This document shows, piece by piece, positions 1 to 10,247 of a DNA stretch of 39,869 nt. Source of the DNA: JAFARZ01 sp035651595 (lineage in GTDB: Bacteria > Actinomycetota > Actinomycetes > Streptosporangiales > Streptosporangiaceae); NCBI GenBank assembly GCA_035651595.1, contig DASRFJ010000108.1, positions 1 to 39,869 on the forward strand. Reading direction: 5' to 3'. Position numbers and translations under genes: made by a program. Below the pieces are notes generated by a model. It was not told the origin of the DNA. It was given only the letters and a program-made list of their open reading frames with translations, and searched no databases. How positions within the stretch are numbered: position 1 is the first letter of the stretch; every line of letters starts with the position of its first letter.

Positions 1-1282
1 GATTGCCGACATAGCGGCGCTGCAGCGGGGTGAACGTACGCTCCAGCAGAGCCTTCCCTTTGACACCCGGTGGGATGAGCGCTGCGGCCCGCTGCAGCGG
101 GACCCGGCTCCAGCCGGGCAAACGCGCGCCTATCCGCACCACGCCCGGCTGATGGTATACCGCATACCCGCCGAACAGCTCGTCCGAGCCCTCGCCGGAC
201 AGCACCACCTTGACGTGCTTGCTGGCCTCACGGGCGACGAACCACAGCGGCACCGCGGCCGCGTCGGCCATCGGGTCGTCCAGATGCCAGATGATCCGGG
301 GCAGGCAGTTCACGAACTCGTTCGGCGTGATGACGTACGGCACGTGCTTGATGCCGAGCGCGTTCGCGGTCTCCGCCGCGTGGTCGATCTCGCTGTACCC
401 GGCGCGCTCGAAGCCGACGGTGAACGTGACCAGGTCCGGCCGGGTCTCGGCGGCCAGCGCGCACAGCGCGGCGGAGTCGATCCCGCCGGACAGGAACGCG
501 CCGACCGGCACGTCGCTGCGCAGGTGGGCGCCGACCGAGTCGCGGAGCGCGGCCAGGATTTTCTCCGGGGCGTCGGCGGCCGGGGATTTCGCCGGCTTGA
601 ACTCCGGCCGCCAGTACCGGAACACGTCCACGCTGCCGCCCGGCCTGGCGATGAGCACGTGCCCGGGGGGGAGCGCCCTGGCCGGCGGCGTCAGCGTCGC
701 GGGGGCCGGCACGTACTGGAACGAGAGGTATCTGCGCAGCGCATCCTGGTCCAGCGTGGTGACCTCGCCGGCCCCGGCCAGCGCCTTGCGTTCGGAGGCG
801 AACCGGAGCTGCGGGCCGTGCGCGCCGGAGGACAGCATGTAGCAGAACGGCTTGATGCCGAACGGGTCGCGGGCGCAGAACAGTTCCCTGGCGCGCCGGT
901 CCCAGATCGCGAACGCGTACATGCCGCGCAGTTGCCGGACCACGTCGCGGCCAAGCCAGGCGTACATCTCGATGAGCACTTCGGCGACCGAGCCGGTGCG
1001 CAGCGGCACGCCGCGCAGCCGCAGCTTGCTCGCCAGCTCGCCGAAATTGTAGATCTCCCCGTCCACCGCGCCGACGTACCGGCCGTCCGCGGACTGCACC
1101 GGCTGCCGTTCGGACAGCTCGATGACCGCGAGCCGGCGGAAGCCGAGCGCGAGATCGGGGTCGGTGTAGTAGCCGTCGTCGTCCGGGCCGCGATGGAACT
1201 GGCGCATGGCGGCTAGGCGGACCCACTCGGCGTCCGGCCGCGAGCCGTCGGCGAGCGCGAGGCAGCCGGCGATTCCTGACAT
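1..1282 (-). CDS. Asparagine-synthetase-like protein, glutaminase site degraded (3' end outside window)
   Basis: About 427 residues are present; the C-terminus lies beyond position 1. Asparagine synthetase B couples an N-terminal glutaminase to an ATP-dependent amide-forming domain. The fold is clear: HRGPDDDG at residues 30-37, DGEIYN near 74, and the ATP pyrophosphatase loop SGGIDS near 265. The start is fixed by the family N-terminus, but it reads MSGIAG where active enzymes have MCGIAG, so the catalytic Cys is Ser. The glutamine-binding Asn of NGE is Asp (74), and the Asp of the GSD motif is Val (99). The synthetase half looks intact. Inference: it does not hydrolyse glutamine and uses ammonia or another amine, as beta-lactam synthetases do. 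It starts 8 bp after the dehydrogenase stop, so the two probably share an operon. Confidence 0.88.
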   Translation of the reverse strand, partial: MSGIAGCLALADGSRPDAEWVRLAAMRQFHRGPDDDGYYTDPDLALGFRRLAVIELSERQPVQSADGRYVGAVDGEIYNFGELASKLRLRGVPLRTGSVAEVLIEMYAWLGRDVVRQLRGMYAFAIWDRRARELFCARDPFGIKPFCYMLSSGAHGPQLRFASERKALAGAGEVTTLDQDALRRYLSFQYVPAPATLTPPARALPPGHVLIARPGGSVDVFRYWRPEFKPAKSPAADAPEKILAALRDSVGAHLRSDVPVGAFLSGGIDSAALCALAAETRPDLVTFTVGFERAGYSEIDHAAETANALGIKHVPYVITPNEFVNCLPRIIWHLDDPMADAAAVPLWFVAREASKHVKVVLSGEGSDELFGGYAVYHQPGVVRIGARLPGWSRVPLQRAAALIPPGVKGKALLERTFTPLQRRYVGN

Positions 1283-1290
1283 AGGCAGAC

Positions 1291-2073
1291 CTACTTGGGC
1301 TGGAACCTGATCCCGCCGTCGAACCGGATCACTTCGGCGTTCATGTAGTCGTTCTCGATCAGGCTACGGACCAGATGGCCGAACTCGGCCGGGGTGCCCA
1401 TGCGCTTGGGGAACACGACCGGCGCGACGAGCTTGGCCTTGAACTCATCGGCGTTCTCGTTGAACCCGTAGATCGGCGTGTCGATGATGCCCGGGCAGAT
1501 CGTGTTCACCCGGACGCCGATGACCGACAGGTCGCGGGCCGCCGGCACGGTCATGCCGATGATGCCGCCCTTGGACGCGGAGTACGCCAGCTGGCCGGTC
1601 TGGCCCTCGAGGCCGGCCACCGACGATGTGTTGATCACCACACCGCGCTGGCCGTCCGCGTCGGCGGGCTCGGTCTTCGCGATCGCCGAGGCCGCGATCC
1701 GCATCATGTTGAAGGTGCCGGTCAGGTTCACCGCGATGACCCGCGCGAAGTGGGCCAGGCTGTGCGGGCTGCCGTCGCGGTTCACGGTGCGTTCGGCCCA
1801 GCCGATGCCGGCGCACGACACCGCGACCCGCAGCGGTGCGGCTGCGGCGGCCACCTCGACGGCTTCCTGCACGGACTCCTCGTCGGTCACGTCTGTGCGG
1901 GCGAACAGCCCGCCGATCTCACCGGCGACCTGCTTGCCGCCCTCCTCGTTGAGGTCGGCGACCACGACCGTGGCGCCAGCGGCCGCCAGCACCCGTGCCG
2001 TAGCCGCGCCAAGCCCGCTCGCACCACCGGAGACGATGGCCGCAGTCCCGTTCAGCTCCATGACGGGGAGCAT
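1291..2073 (-). CDS. Short-chain dehydrogenase, HSD10-like (3-hydroxyacyl-CoA dehydrogenase type)
   Basis: 260 residues, the usual size for a classical SDR. The NAD-binding motif GGASGLG lies at about 16-22, the catalytic Ser is at 150/151 (NTSS), and YSASK places Tyr164 and Lys168. The sequence after the active site (QLAYSASKGGIIGMT, then a CPG motif near 200) resembles type 2 hydroxyacyl-CoA dehydrogenases such as human HSD17B10. That points to NAD-dependent oxidation of 3-hydroxyacyl-CoA or a similar secondary alcohol; the substrate is not readable from sequence. An alternative start at Met5 (2061) is equally possible. It is the first gene of a likely two-gene operon with the AsnB-like gene and diverges from the MFS gene across about 245 bp. 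Confidence 0.88.
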   Translation of the reverse strand: MLPVMELNGTAAIVSGGASGLGAATARVLAAAGATVVVADLNEEGGKQVAGEIGGLFARTDVTDEESVQEAVEVAAAAAPLRVAVSCAGIGWAERTVNRDGSPHSLAHFARVIAVNLTGTFNMMRIAASAIAKTEPADADGQRGVVINTSSVAGLEGQTGQLAYSASKGGIIGMTVPAARDLSVIGVRVNTICPGIIDTPIYGFNENADEFKAKLVAPVVFPKRMGTPAEFGHLVRSLIENDYMNAEVIRFDGGIRFQPK

Positions 2074-2152
2074 ACAGTCCCGCCTCGGTCCCCCGCCTCC
2101 CCCGCCTCCCCGCGCCCCGTCTCGGCCCCATGCCGCCGTGGGCCCCCGTGCC

Positions 2153-2189
2153 TTCTATGCGCGTGGTTGTGGCAACCACGCGCATAGAA
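2153..2189. repeat. Perfect 17-bp inverted repeat with 3-nt loop in a divergent promoter region
   Basis: Left arm TTCTATGCGCGTGGTTG (2153-2169), loop TGG, right arm the exact reverse complement (2173-2189). It lies between two divergently transcribed genes, so it is not needed as a terminator for either, and no T-run follows on either strand. It may be an operator, a REP-like extragenic palindrome, or a hairpin in a leader transcript. Confidence 0.85.
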
Positions 2190-2318
2190 CCGCCTGGTTG
2201 CCACGGCGGGTTTGGGGGCCGGCCTCGGGGTACGGGAAGCGAATATGCAGCAGAAGCACGAGGGACGTTATGAGATATATCTTGAATCGGTTTTGTGAGG
2301 GGGTTTATCGTCGGTCTT

Positions 2319-4031
2319 ATGACTAAGCTCCGGGGCAACCCCTGGGCGGTACTCGCCGTGGTGTCGCTCGGGTTCTTCATGACTTTGCTCGACCTGACGA
2401 TCGTCAACATCGCGATCCCGAACATGATCACGAAACTGCACGCGTCGCTGGACGACGTGTTGTGGGTGCTGAACGCTTACGCGCTCGTGCTCGCGGTGCT
2501 GGTGATCACCGCCGGCCGGCTGGGTGACCTGCTCGGGCCGCGGACCATGTTCGTGTGGGGCATCGGGGTGTTCACGGCGGCGAGTGCGGCGTGCGGGTTC
2601 GCGCCGAATCCGGCGGCGCTCATCGCGTTCCGCGCCGTCCAGGGTCTGGGCGCGGCCATGCTGATGCCGCAGACGCTCGCGATGGTCACGATGGTCTTCC
2701 CGCCGGCCCGCCGCGGAGCCGCGTTCGGCGTCTGGGGGGCGGTCGCCGGGGCGGCCACGATCGCCGGGCCGACGCTCGGCGGCTTGCTGGTCACCGCGTT
2801 CGACTGGCGGTGGATCTTCTTCGTCAACCTGCCGATCGGCGCCGCCGTGCTCGCGGCCACGTTCGTGATCATCCCCGACCTGCGGCCGGGCCGGCGGCAC
2901 CGGCTGGACTTCCGCGGCGTGGCGCTGGCCAGCCTGGCGCTGCTCGCCATCTGTTACGGGCTGGTCGAGGGCCAGCGGTACGACTGGGGCACGATCACCG
3001 GGTTCATCTCGATCCCGCTGGTGATCGGCGTCGGTGTGGCGCTGCTCGCGCTGTTCATCATCGACCAGGCGGTCCGGCAGAAGGGCGAGAACGAGCCGCT
3101 GATCCCGTTCGCGCTGTTCCGCGACCGCGACTACTCGCTGATGAACTGGGTGTCCTGCACGCTGTCCATCGGCATGCTCGGCATTTTCCTGCCGCTCACC
3201 ATCTACTTGCAGTCCGCGCTGGGCTTCTCCGCCCTGAAGGCGGGCCTGACGCTGATGCCGTCGTCGCTGGTGATGATCTTCCTGGCACCCGGCCTCGGCA
3301 AGCTGACCGACAAGATCGGCGGCAAGTACATCCTGATCGGCGGGCTGAGCCTGTTCGCGATCGGGATGAGCTGGGTGGTGCTGGTGGCGAGCACCACCTC
3401 GGCCTGGTACGACTTCCTCGCGCCGCTGATCGTGGCCGGCATCGGCATGGGCGGCACGTTCGCGCCGCTGACCACCACCGCCATGCGCAACGTCGAGCCG
3501 CGGCTGGCCGGTGCCGCGTCCGGCGTGCTGAACACCACCCGCCAGGTCGGGTCCGTGATCGGCACCGCCGCGGTGGGCGCGCTGCTCCAGAACCGGCTTG
3601 TCGCGTCCCTGACCAGCGAGGCAACCGCCAGGTCCGCGGCGCTTCCGCCGCAAGCGAGAGCGCCGTTCGTCGCCGGGTTCCGCCAGGCCGCGTCCAGCGG
3701 GCTGGTCGGCGGGTCCGCATCAAGCACGGCCCCCAAAGGCACCCCGGCCGCCTTGGCCGCGGAGCTGCACCGGCTCGGCGCCGAGGTGTTCAGCAGCGGC
3801 TACGTGCACGCGATGCGGTGGACGATGGTGATGCCGATCGCGGTGGTCGCGGTCGCGGCGTTGTCCTGCTTCGGCATCAGGCGGGGGGCGCCGGCGCAGC
3901 CCGCCACCCCGCCTGGTGCCGAGGACGTTCAGATGACGGGTGCGACCAGCGCGCCTGGCTCGTCCTCGTCGGGCTCACCGGGCTCACCGGGCCAGAGCCC
4001 AGGCAGCACGCCCTCCGGCGCCGGCTCGTAG
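2319..4031 (+). CDS. MFS drug exporter, DHA2 (EmrB/QacA-like) family
   Basis: About 570 residues from ATG 2319; an in-frame GTG at 2295 would add eight. An N-terminal hydrophobic helix carries FFMTLLDLTIVNIAIP, the DHA2 TM1 signature with its membrane Asp. AGRLGDLLGPR forms the loop 2-3 motif A, and AGPTLGGLL in TM5 is motif C, typical of proton-driven antiporters. The number of hydrophobic stretches fits 14 helices. Likely role: export of a toxic or secreted small molecule. After the last helix comes a hydrophilic Gly/Ser/Pro-rich tail, and the final 103 bp lie antisense to the 3' end of the kamA-like gene. GAGGGGG at 2296-2302 is too far from 2319 for a standard ribosome site, so the start is uncertain. 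Confidence 0.88.
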   Translation: MTKLRGNPWAVLAVVSLGFFMTLLDLTIVNIAIPNMITKLHASLDDVLWVLNAYALVLAVLVITAGRLGDLLGPRTMFVWGIGVFTAASAACGFAPNPAALIAFRAVQGLGAAMLMPQTLAMVTMVFPPARRGAAFGVWGAVAGAATIAGPTLGGLLVTAFDWRWIFFVNLPIGAAVLAATFVIIPDLRPGRRHRLDFRGVALASLALLAICYGLVEGQRYDWGTITGFISIPLVIGVGVALLALFIIDQAVRQKGENEPLIPFALFRDRDYSLMNWVSCTLSIGMLGIFLPLTIYLQSALGFSALKAGLTLMPSSLVMIFLAPGLGKLTDKIGGKYILIGGLSLFAIGMSWVVLVASTTSAWYDFLAPLIVAGIGMGGTFAPLTTTAMRNVEPRLAGAASGVLNTTRQVGSVIGTAAVGALLQNRLVASLTSEATARSAALPPQARAPFVAGFRQAASSGLVGGSASSTAPKGTPAALAAELHRLGAEVFSSGYVHAMRWTMVMPIAVVAVAALSCFGIRRGAPAQPATPPGAEDVQMTGATSAPGSSSSGSPGSPGQSPGSTPSGAGS

Positions 4032-5344
4032 GGGAACCGGGGCGCGAAGACGGGCTCCAGGTCGGAGAGCCAGGTGGCGTTCGGATCGAACCGGGCGAAG
4101 AACGGGCTGCCGACCAGCTTCGGCTCCCTGGCCTGGATCATCCGCAGCACGAAGACCTTGATCCCGGCGATCGTCGCGACGCCGTCCACGCACACCTTGC
4201 CCGGGGTCGCCGACATCGACGGGCCCCGGACCGTGCGGCACAAGCCGGAAACGCCCTGGTAGGCGTCGCGGAAGATCTCGTAGGCGCGCGCCAGCGGGAC
4301 CGCGAAGTAATCCTGCGGCCCGGTGTCCCGCTCGATGAACATGTAGTACGGGGTCATGCCCATCCGGACCTGAGTGCGCCACATGGTCCGCCAGGTGTCC
4401 GCGTCGTCGTTGATCGACCTGATCAGCGGCGCCTGGGTGCGGATGACGCCGCCGGCCTGCCGGATGTTCCGCACGGCGGCGTTGAGGATGTCCGGCTCGA
4501 GTTCGCGCGGATGGGAGAAGTGCGCCATCACCGCGAGGTTCTTGCCCGCGTTGGCGACCTCTTCGAACAGCTTCAGCGTGGCCTCGGCGTCCGGGTCGGT
4601 GACATACCGCTGCGGCCAGTAGGACAGGGACTTCGTGCCGATCCTGATCGACTCGATGTGCTCGAGGCGCGGGTCGTGGAGCAGCGGCTCGATGTACCGG
4701 CGCAGCACCGGCGCGCCCATGATCATCGGGTCGCCGCCGGTGAACAGGACGCTGGTCACCTCCGGATGCACCGCGAGGTAGGACACCAGCGTGCTGATGT
4801 CGTCGGTGGCCATCTTCAGTTCTGGCTCGTCGACGAACTGCGCCCACCGGAAGCAGTACGTGCAGTACGCGTGGCAGGTCTGCCCCTGGCGGGGGAAGAA
4901 CAGCACGGTCTCCGGGTATTTGTGCTGCAGGCCGGGCAGCGGCCGGCCGTTCAGGCTCGGCGCGTTCAGCAGCAGCTGGCCGGCCGGATGCGGGTTCAGC
5001 CGCATCCTGATCTCGTGCGCGACCTGGTTGATCTGCCCCTTCGGAGCCTCGGCGGCGAGGAGGTCGCTCAGCCGGGCCACGTCGGCGGCCGGCAGCATGT
5101 CGGGCTGCGGAAACACAAGGCGGTAGATCGGGTCGTCCGGCGCGGCATCCCAGTCGATGAGGTGCTCGACCACGTAGGCGTTGGTCCGGAACGGCAGGAC
5201 CGTGGCGACCGCGCGCACCGCGAGGCGCTCATCAGGCGGCAGCCCCGCCCTGGCGACGAGCATATCCAGGTGTTTCGCCGAGTAGGCGTGGAAGCCACGG
5301 CCGGCCGACCTGGCCGGCGGGACTACCTGCTGGATCTCAGTCAC
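3929..5344 (-). CDS. KamA-family radical SAM aminomutase (lysine 2,3-aminomutase-like)
   Basis: 471 residues. The radical SAM [4Fe-4S] motif is CHAYCTYC, with Cys157, Cys161 and Cys164, and FTGGDP near 201-206 is the SAM-binding Gly-rich motif. Lys383 in SATPGKVCV sits where the PLP-binding Lys of lysine 2,3-aminomutases lies. The family moves an alpha-amino group to the beta carbon using PLP and a 5'-deoxyadenosyl radical. Substrate is unproven: lysine, another amino acid, or a protein-bound lysine (EpmB-like, though EpmB is usually shorter). GTG start; GGGAGAG lies 6-11 nt upstream. The acidic C-terminal tail (residues after about 450) overlaps the MFS gene tail to tail. Neighbours suggest a beta-amino acid made and then exported or amidated, which is inference. 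Confidence 0.85.
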   Translation of the reverse strand: MTEIQQVVPPARSAGRGFHAYSAKHLDMLVARAGLPPDERLAVRAVATVLPFRTNAYVVEHLIDWDAAPDDPIYRLVFPQPDMLPAADVARLSDLLAAEAPKGQINQVAHEIRMRLNPHPAGQLLLNAPSLNGRPLPGLQHKYPETVLFFPRQGQTCHAYCTYCFRWAQFVDEPELKMATDDISTLVSYLAVHPEVTSVLFTGGDPMIMGAPVLRRYIEPLLHDPRLEHIESIRIGTKSLSYWPQRYVTDPDAEATLKLFEEVANAGKNLAVMAHFSHPRELEPDILNAAVRNIRQAGGVIRTQAPLIRSINDDADTWRTMWRTQVRMGMTPYYMFIERDTGPQDYFAVPLARAYEIFRDAYQGVSGLCRTVRGPSMSATPGKVCVDGVATIAGIKVFVLRMIQAREPKLVGSPFFARFDPNATWLSDLEPVFAPRFPYEPAPEGVLPGLWPGEPGEPDEDEPGALVAPVI

Positions 5345-6018
5345 GCGCCCTCTCCCTTCGTCCGGCGTGGGCGCGGTCGCCGAAGCGCCGCTAGCACGCG
5401 GAAAATAGCTCCAAAGACACCCGCTCCCCAGCGGTCCCCGTGGCAGTGCTGCGAGCTTGACGCGCGCCGGTTAACGCGGCCTAGCCGGAACTGCTTCCTA
5501 TCGCTATCGACGTTCTACGGCAACGGCGAGTTCCCCGAAACCGCCTTAAAGCTTTCTTAAACATTCCCGAGACACGCCCCTCCTCACGTCCGCCAGAGCG
5601 GGCTGCCCTCCGCTTACCCTGCCATCCCTCCTTCTTCGGCATCGCCGAACCGGTTCGGCTGACGCGTTCCGCGGCGGGAAGCCGGCGGGGTGCCGTTTCT
5701 CTGACGAGAGAAATACCATGCGGCGCGCAGATTATTCGACCTGAAGCTCGTAAATTTTTGCAGTCACTTAGCATTTGAAAAGTTATAGTCTATAGGGTTT
5801 TTGGCGTATACTGCGCGGGCTTGCCCGGAGCGGGCTCGCCGGAACCGCCGGCCGCCTCCCCGCCATAATGGGCATACACGCCCGTCTACGGGAAGACCAG
5901 GGACAACATGCCAGCTGACCCGCGGGAGCGGGGGGACGCGCGGGACAAACGTGCCCCTGGGGAAAGGGGTGATCCAGGCGACTCCAGAAGCCTGGATGGG
6001 GCCGTCGAGGTCAAGCCG
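5345..6018. other. Intergenic region with plsX promoter
   Basis: About 670 bp with no supported gene. Most is GC-rich, but 5740-5812 is strikingly AT-rich and includes TATAGT (5784-5789), TATACT (5807-5812) and TTGAAA (5775-5780). None forms an ideal -35/-10 pair, but this is the most promoter-like stretch and points toward plsX. An in-frame upstream extension of plsX from ATG 5908 is possible; it has poor codon bias. Confidence 0.5.
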
Positions 6019-7098
6019 ATGGCCGACCTGCCCGTCAGACTCACGCTGGCGACGTCGATCCGTCCGGTCGTGGCGGTGGACGCGATGGGCGGCGATCACG
6101 CCCCGGACGAGATCGTGGCCGGCGCGCTGGCCGCGCACCGCGAGCACGGCATCCGGATCGTGCTGACCGGCCCGGCCGCGCGGCTGCGGTCAGTCGCCGC
6201 CGGGCTCGGCGCGGGCACCGGCGAGCTGCGCATCGTTCCGGCCGAGGACAACCTCGCGATGGACGAAGGCGCGCTGGCCAGCCTCCGCCGCCCCCGGTCC
6301 AGCATCGCGGTGGCCTGCCAGCTGGTGCGCCGCGGCGATGCGGCGGCAGTGGTCTCGGCCGGGTCCACCGGCGGCGTCGTGGCGACCGCTCGGCTGCGGC
6401 TGAAGTCCCTGCCGGGCGTGGCCCGGCCGGGCCTGGCGGTGTTGCTGCCCACGCATCCCGGCCGCACCGTGCTCATCGACGCCGGGGCGACAGCGGATCC
6501 CAAGCCGGAGATGCTGGTGCAGTTCGGCCAGCTGGGGGTGGCCTACGCGCAGACCGCGCTCGGCGTGGCGACGCCACGGGTCGGCCTGCTCACGATCGGC
6601 GCGGAGCCGGGCAAGGGGAACAAGCTGACCAGGGTCGCGCACGAGTTGCTGGCCGCCGAACAGCCGCACGGCGCGCTGCCGCTCAGCTTCGCCGGGAACG
6701 TCGAAGGCGGCGACTTGCTGGCCGGCGGGCTCGACGTGATCGTCACCGACGGCTTCACCGGCAACGTGGCCCTCAAGACCCTGGAGGGCTCGATCAAGTT
6801 CGCCACCGCCGAACTGCGCGGCGCCGTGACCTCCAGCAGGATGGCCCGGATGGGCGCGATGCTCCAGCGCCGCGGGCTGCGCGAGCTCAGCCACCGGCTG
6901 GACGCGGACAGCTACGGCGGCGCCGCGCTGCTCGGGCTCGGCGGCACCGTGGTGATCGCGCACGGGGCCAGCACGGCCCGCGCCATCACGGCCGCCTGCG
7001 TGCTCGCCGCGGACCTGGCCAAGGGCGAGATCACCGAGAAGATCACGCAGCGGCTGCCCGCGGCGCGCGAGCGGCACTTCCTGCGGCGAGATCGATAA
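6019..7098 (+). CDS. plsX: Phosphate acyltransferase PlsX
   Basis: 359 residues from ATG 6019. PlsX makes acyl-phosphate from acyl-ACP and phosphate, feeding PlsY in phosphatidic acid synthesis at the membrane. Family signatures seen: VVAVDAMGGDHAP near the start, SAGSTGG in the first third, FAGNVEG and DGFTGNVALKT in the second half, and YGGAALLGL near the C-terminus. The reading frame is open from ATG 5908, which would add 37 charged residues, but those codons have many A/T third positions and rare Arg codons. GAGG about 8 nt before 6019 supports the downstream start. Its TAA overlaps the putative -10 hexamer of argS. In many actinobacteria plsX lies by rpmF and rnc; here it is next to argS instead. 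Confidence 0.93.
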   Translation: MADLPVRLTLATSIRPVVAVDAMGGDHAPDEIVAGALAAHREHGIRIVLTGPAARLRSVAAGLGAGTGELRIVPAEDNLAMDEGALASLRRPRSSIAVACQLVRRGDAAAVVSAGSTGGVVATARLRLKSLPGVARPGLAVLLPTHPGRTVLIDAGATADPKPEMLVQFGQLGVAYAQTALGVATPRVGLLTIGAEPGKGNKLTRVAHELLAAEQPHGALPLSFAGNVEGGDLLAGGLDVIVTDGFTGNVALKTLEGSIKFATAELRGAVTSSRMARMGAMLQRRGLRELSHRLDADSYGGAALLGLGGTVVIAHGASTARAITAACVLAADLAKGEITEKITQRLPAARERHFLRRDR

Positions 7099-7101
7099 CA
7101 T
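7096..7101 (+). promoter_or_regulatory. Putative leaderless -10 element of argS (TAACAT)
   Basis: TAACAT ends 6 nt before ATG 7108, and no Shine-Dalgarno sequence lies between. This TANNNT-to-start spacing is that of leaderless actinobacterial mRNAs. The hexamer includes the plsX stop codon. Confidence 0.5.
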
Positions 7102-7107
7102 GAACCT

Positions 7108-8883
<1,776 letters not shown>

Positions 8884-9052
8884 CGTTCGCGTCTCGTAAC
8901 CCGTCATAGGACAACCGCCCGGCGGTCACCGTCGGTGCATGTGAGTGCGCGAACGTACCTGTTACATGGCGCGTGAGTCGCTATCAATTCGTGACCTGGG
9001 TGGGCAGCCTGGCAGACATGGATGCACACGGCACCCACAACCTGTCGGTCAA

Positions 9053-9078
9053 GGACGCGCGAAGCGGGCGCGGCGTCC
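9053..9078 (+). promoter_or_regulatory. Leader hairpin before paralog 1
   Basis: GGACGCGCG, a 7-nt loop AAGCGGG, then CGCGGCGTCC pair as a stem with one bulged base, ending 4 nt before the strong Shine-Dalgarno GAGGAGGA (9083-9090). The same hairpin stands before the second paralog at 10206-10231 with a different bulge base. The rest of 8884-9052 holds no gene; ACGTTCGCG after argS pairs with CGCGAACGT about 55 nt later. Confidence 0.5.
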
Positions 9079-9094
9079 CCGTGAGGAGGAATTC

Positions 9095-10045
9095 ATGATG
9101 GGCCACGATCGGCGTCGTTACGGTCGGGCGAATGCGAAGGCCCGCATCGGCATCGCCGCGGCGGTCCTGGCTGGCGGCGGCGCGATCGCGGCGGTGGCGG
9201 TAGCCTCCAGCCACGGCGCGTCTCCTGCCGCACAGACAGCCGGATACTCTGCCCGCTACTCGAGCACCGGCGGCGGTTCCTGGAGCCTGCTGAACACCGC
9301 CATGAGCAACTGGGGTCGGTCCACCCAGACCTCGTACAACGCGCTCACCAGCCTGGGTCAGTCGACATACATGCAGGCAACCCAGCACAACAGGACGTTC
9401 GTCGAGCAGCGCGGCGCCGTGGTGCTCGCCACGAACAAGTTCATCATCCTGCAGTCGGCCAATGGCGGCCTGCACCTATGGCTGACCTCCGGTAACACCG
9501 CGTTCCAGAACGTGTCGAACACCAGCTCCGGCACCGGCGCGATGACCGGCAGCATGAGCGCGACCAATACGGCCATGACGACGGGCAACCTGATCCCGGC
9601 AAGCACCGTGATGGCCGGCGGCCCGATGACCGTCGGCTCGATGCTGGCGCCCAGCATGGCGGCGCAGACGGTTACCGTGCAGGTGGCGGGCACCAACCTG
9701 ACCGTGAAGGTCACGGTCACCCAGAACACCGCCACGGTCTCGCAGACGTCTTCCCTGCCGTGGAATGGCATGCCGACGTGGCAGCCGACCAGGTGGACGA
9801 TGAACCCGTGGACCACCGCGTCCACTGGCATGGCCACGACCAGCCTGGCCCGCGGTGACCTGGCGCTGATCGCCGGATTCCGCACGCACAACCTGCTGCA
9901 CGCGCAGATCGTGCTGTTCACCCCGATGACCAGTTCCATGGTGAGCAGCGGCACCGGCACCAACTGCCCGACCACCACGCCGACGACGGGCGCGACCCCG
10001 ACGATGGGCGCGACGCCTACCGCCAGCTCCGGCACGCACTCCTGA
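9095..10045 (+). CDS. Membrane-anchored secreted protein of unknown function (paralog 1)
   Basis: 316 residues; family not recognised. The frame is open from 8945, but the start is set by GAGGAGGA 4 nt before ATG 9095. A basic N-terminus (DRRRYGRANAKAR) precedes one hydrophobic segment at about 20-43, which should be a signal anchor or uncleaved signal. The rest is Ser/Thr/Asn/Met-rich and probably extracytoplasmic. Blocks shared with the next gene: VEQRGxVVLATxKFxIxQSA, HLWLxSG, TVTVQVAGTNLTV, and RGDLxLxxGxRxHxLLHAQ, followed by VLFTP. The C-terminus is a Thr/Pro/Ala tail. It is monocistronic: a terminator hairpin follows. No catalytic motif was seen; a cell-surface or envelope role is inference. 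Confidence 0.8.
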   Translation: MMGHDRRRYGRANAKARIGIAAAVLAGGGAIAAVAVASSHGASPAAQTAGYSARYSSTGGGSWSLLNTAMSNWGRSTQTSYNALTSLGQSTYMQATQHNRTFVEQRGAVVLATNKFIILQSANGGLHLWLTSGNTAFQNVSNTSSGTGAMTGSMSATNTAMTTGNLIPASTVMAGGPMTVGSMLAPSMAAQTVTVQVAGTNLTVKVTVTQNTATVSQTSSLPWNGMPTWQPTRWTMNPWTTASTGMATTSLARGDLALIAGFRTHNLLHAQIVLFTPMTSSMVSSGTGTNCPTTTPTTGATPTMGATPTASSGTHS

Positions 10046-10054
10046 CGAATCAAT

Positions 10055-10089
10055 AACCTGGCGCGTCCGTCCGGCGGGCGCGCCAGGTT
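10055..10089 (+). terminator. Rho-independent terminator after paralog 1
   Basis: AACCTGGCGCG and CGCGCCAGGTT form a perfect 11-bp stem with a 13-nt loop, starting 9 nt after the stop and ending in a TTTT run (10088-10091). Confidence 0.75.
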
Positions 10090-10205
10090 TTCCATGTGAG
10101 CCAACGAACGTGGTGCTTACGAGCACGGTGAACTGGTACTGACGCCGGTGATCCGCGGGCACTGTAGAGCCAGTTGGTTAACACCCCACTACTAAGTCGT
10201 ACCGG

Positions 10206-10231
10206 GGACGCGCGAAGCGGGCGCGACGTCC
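10206..10231 (+). promoter_or_regulatory. Leader hairpin before paralog 2
   Basis: GGACGCGCG, loop AAGCGGG, then CGCGACGTCC; the same 9/10-nt stem and loop as at 9053-9078, placed just before GGGAGGGAGG and ATG 10248. It was duplicated with the gene. The bulged base differs between copies while the stem is kept. Confidence 0.5.
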
Positions 10232-10247
10232 ACGGGAGGGAGGATCC

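Noticed and set aside
2268..3653. Long minus-strand open frame of 461 codons inside the MFS gene
   Set aside because: It is the mirror of a GC-rich gene: Arg/Gln/His-rich, no domain, and the plus-strand DHA2 protein is unambiguous.
2555..5560. 1001-codon plus-strand open frame across the MFS and KamA genes
   Set aside because: It covers two well-supported genes in wrong frames and encodes low-complexity Arg/Ala/Gly sequence without motifs.
5908..6018. N-terminal extension of plsX
   Set aside because: Poor third-base bias and rare Arg codons; the family start and a ribosome site point to 6019. Not fully excluded.
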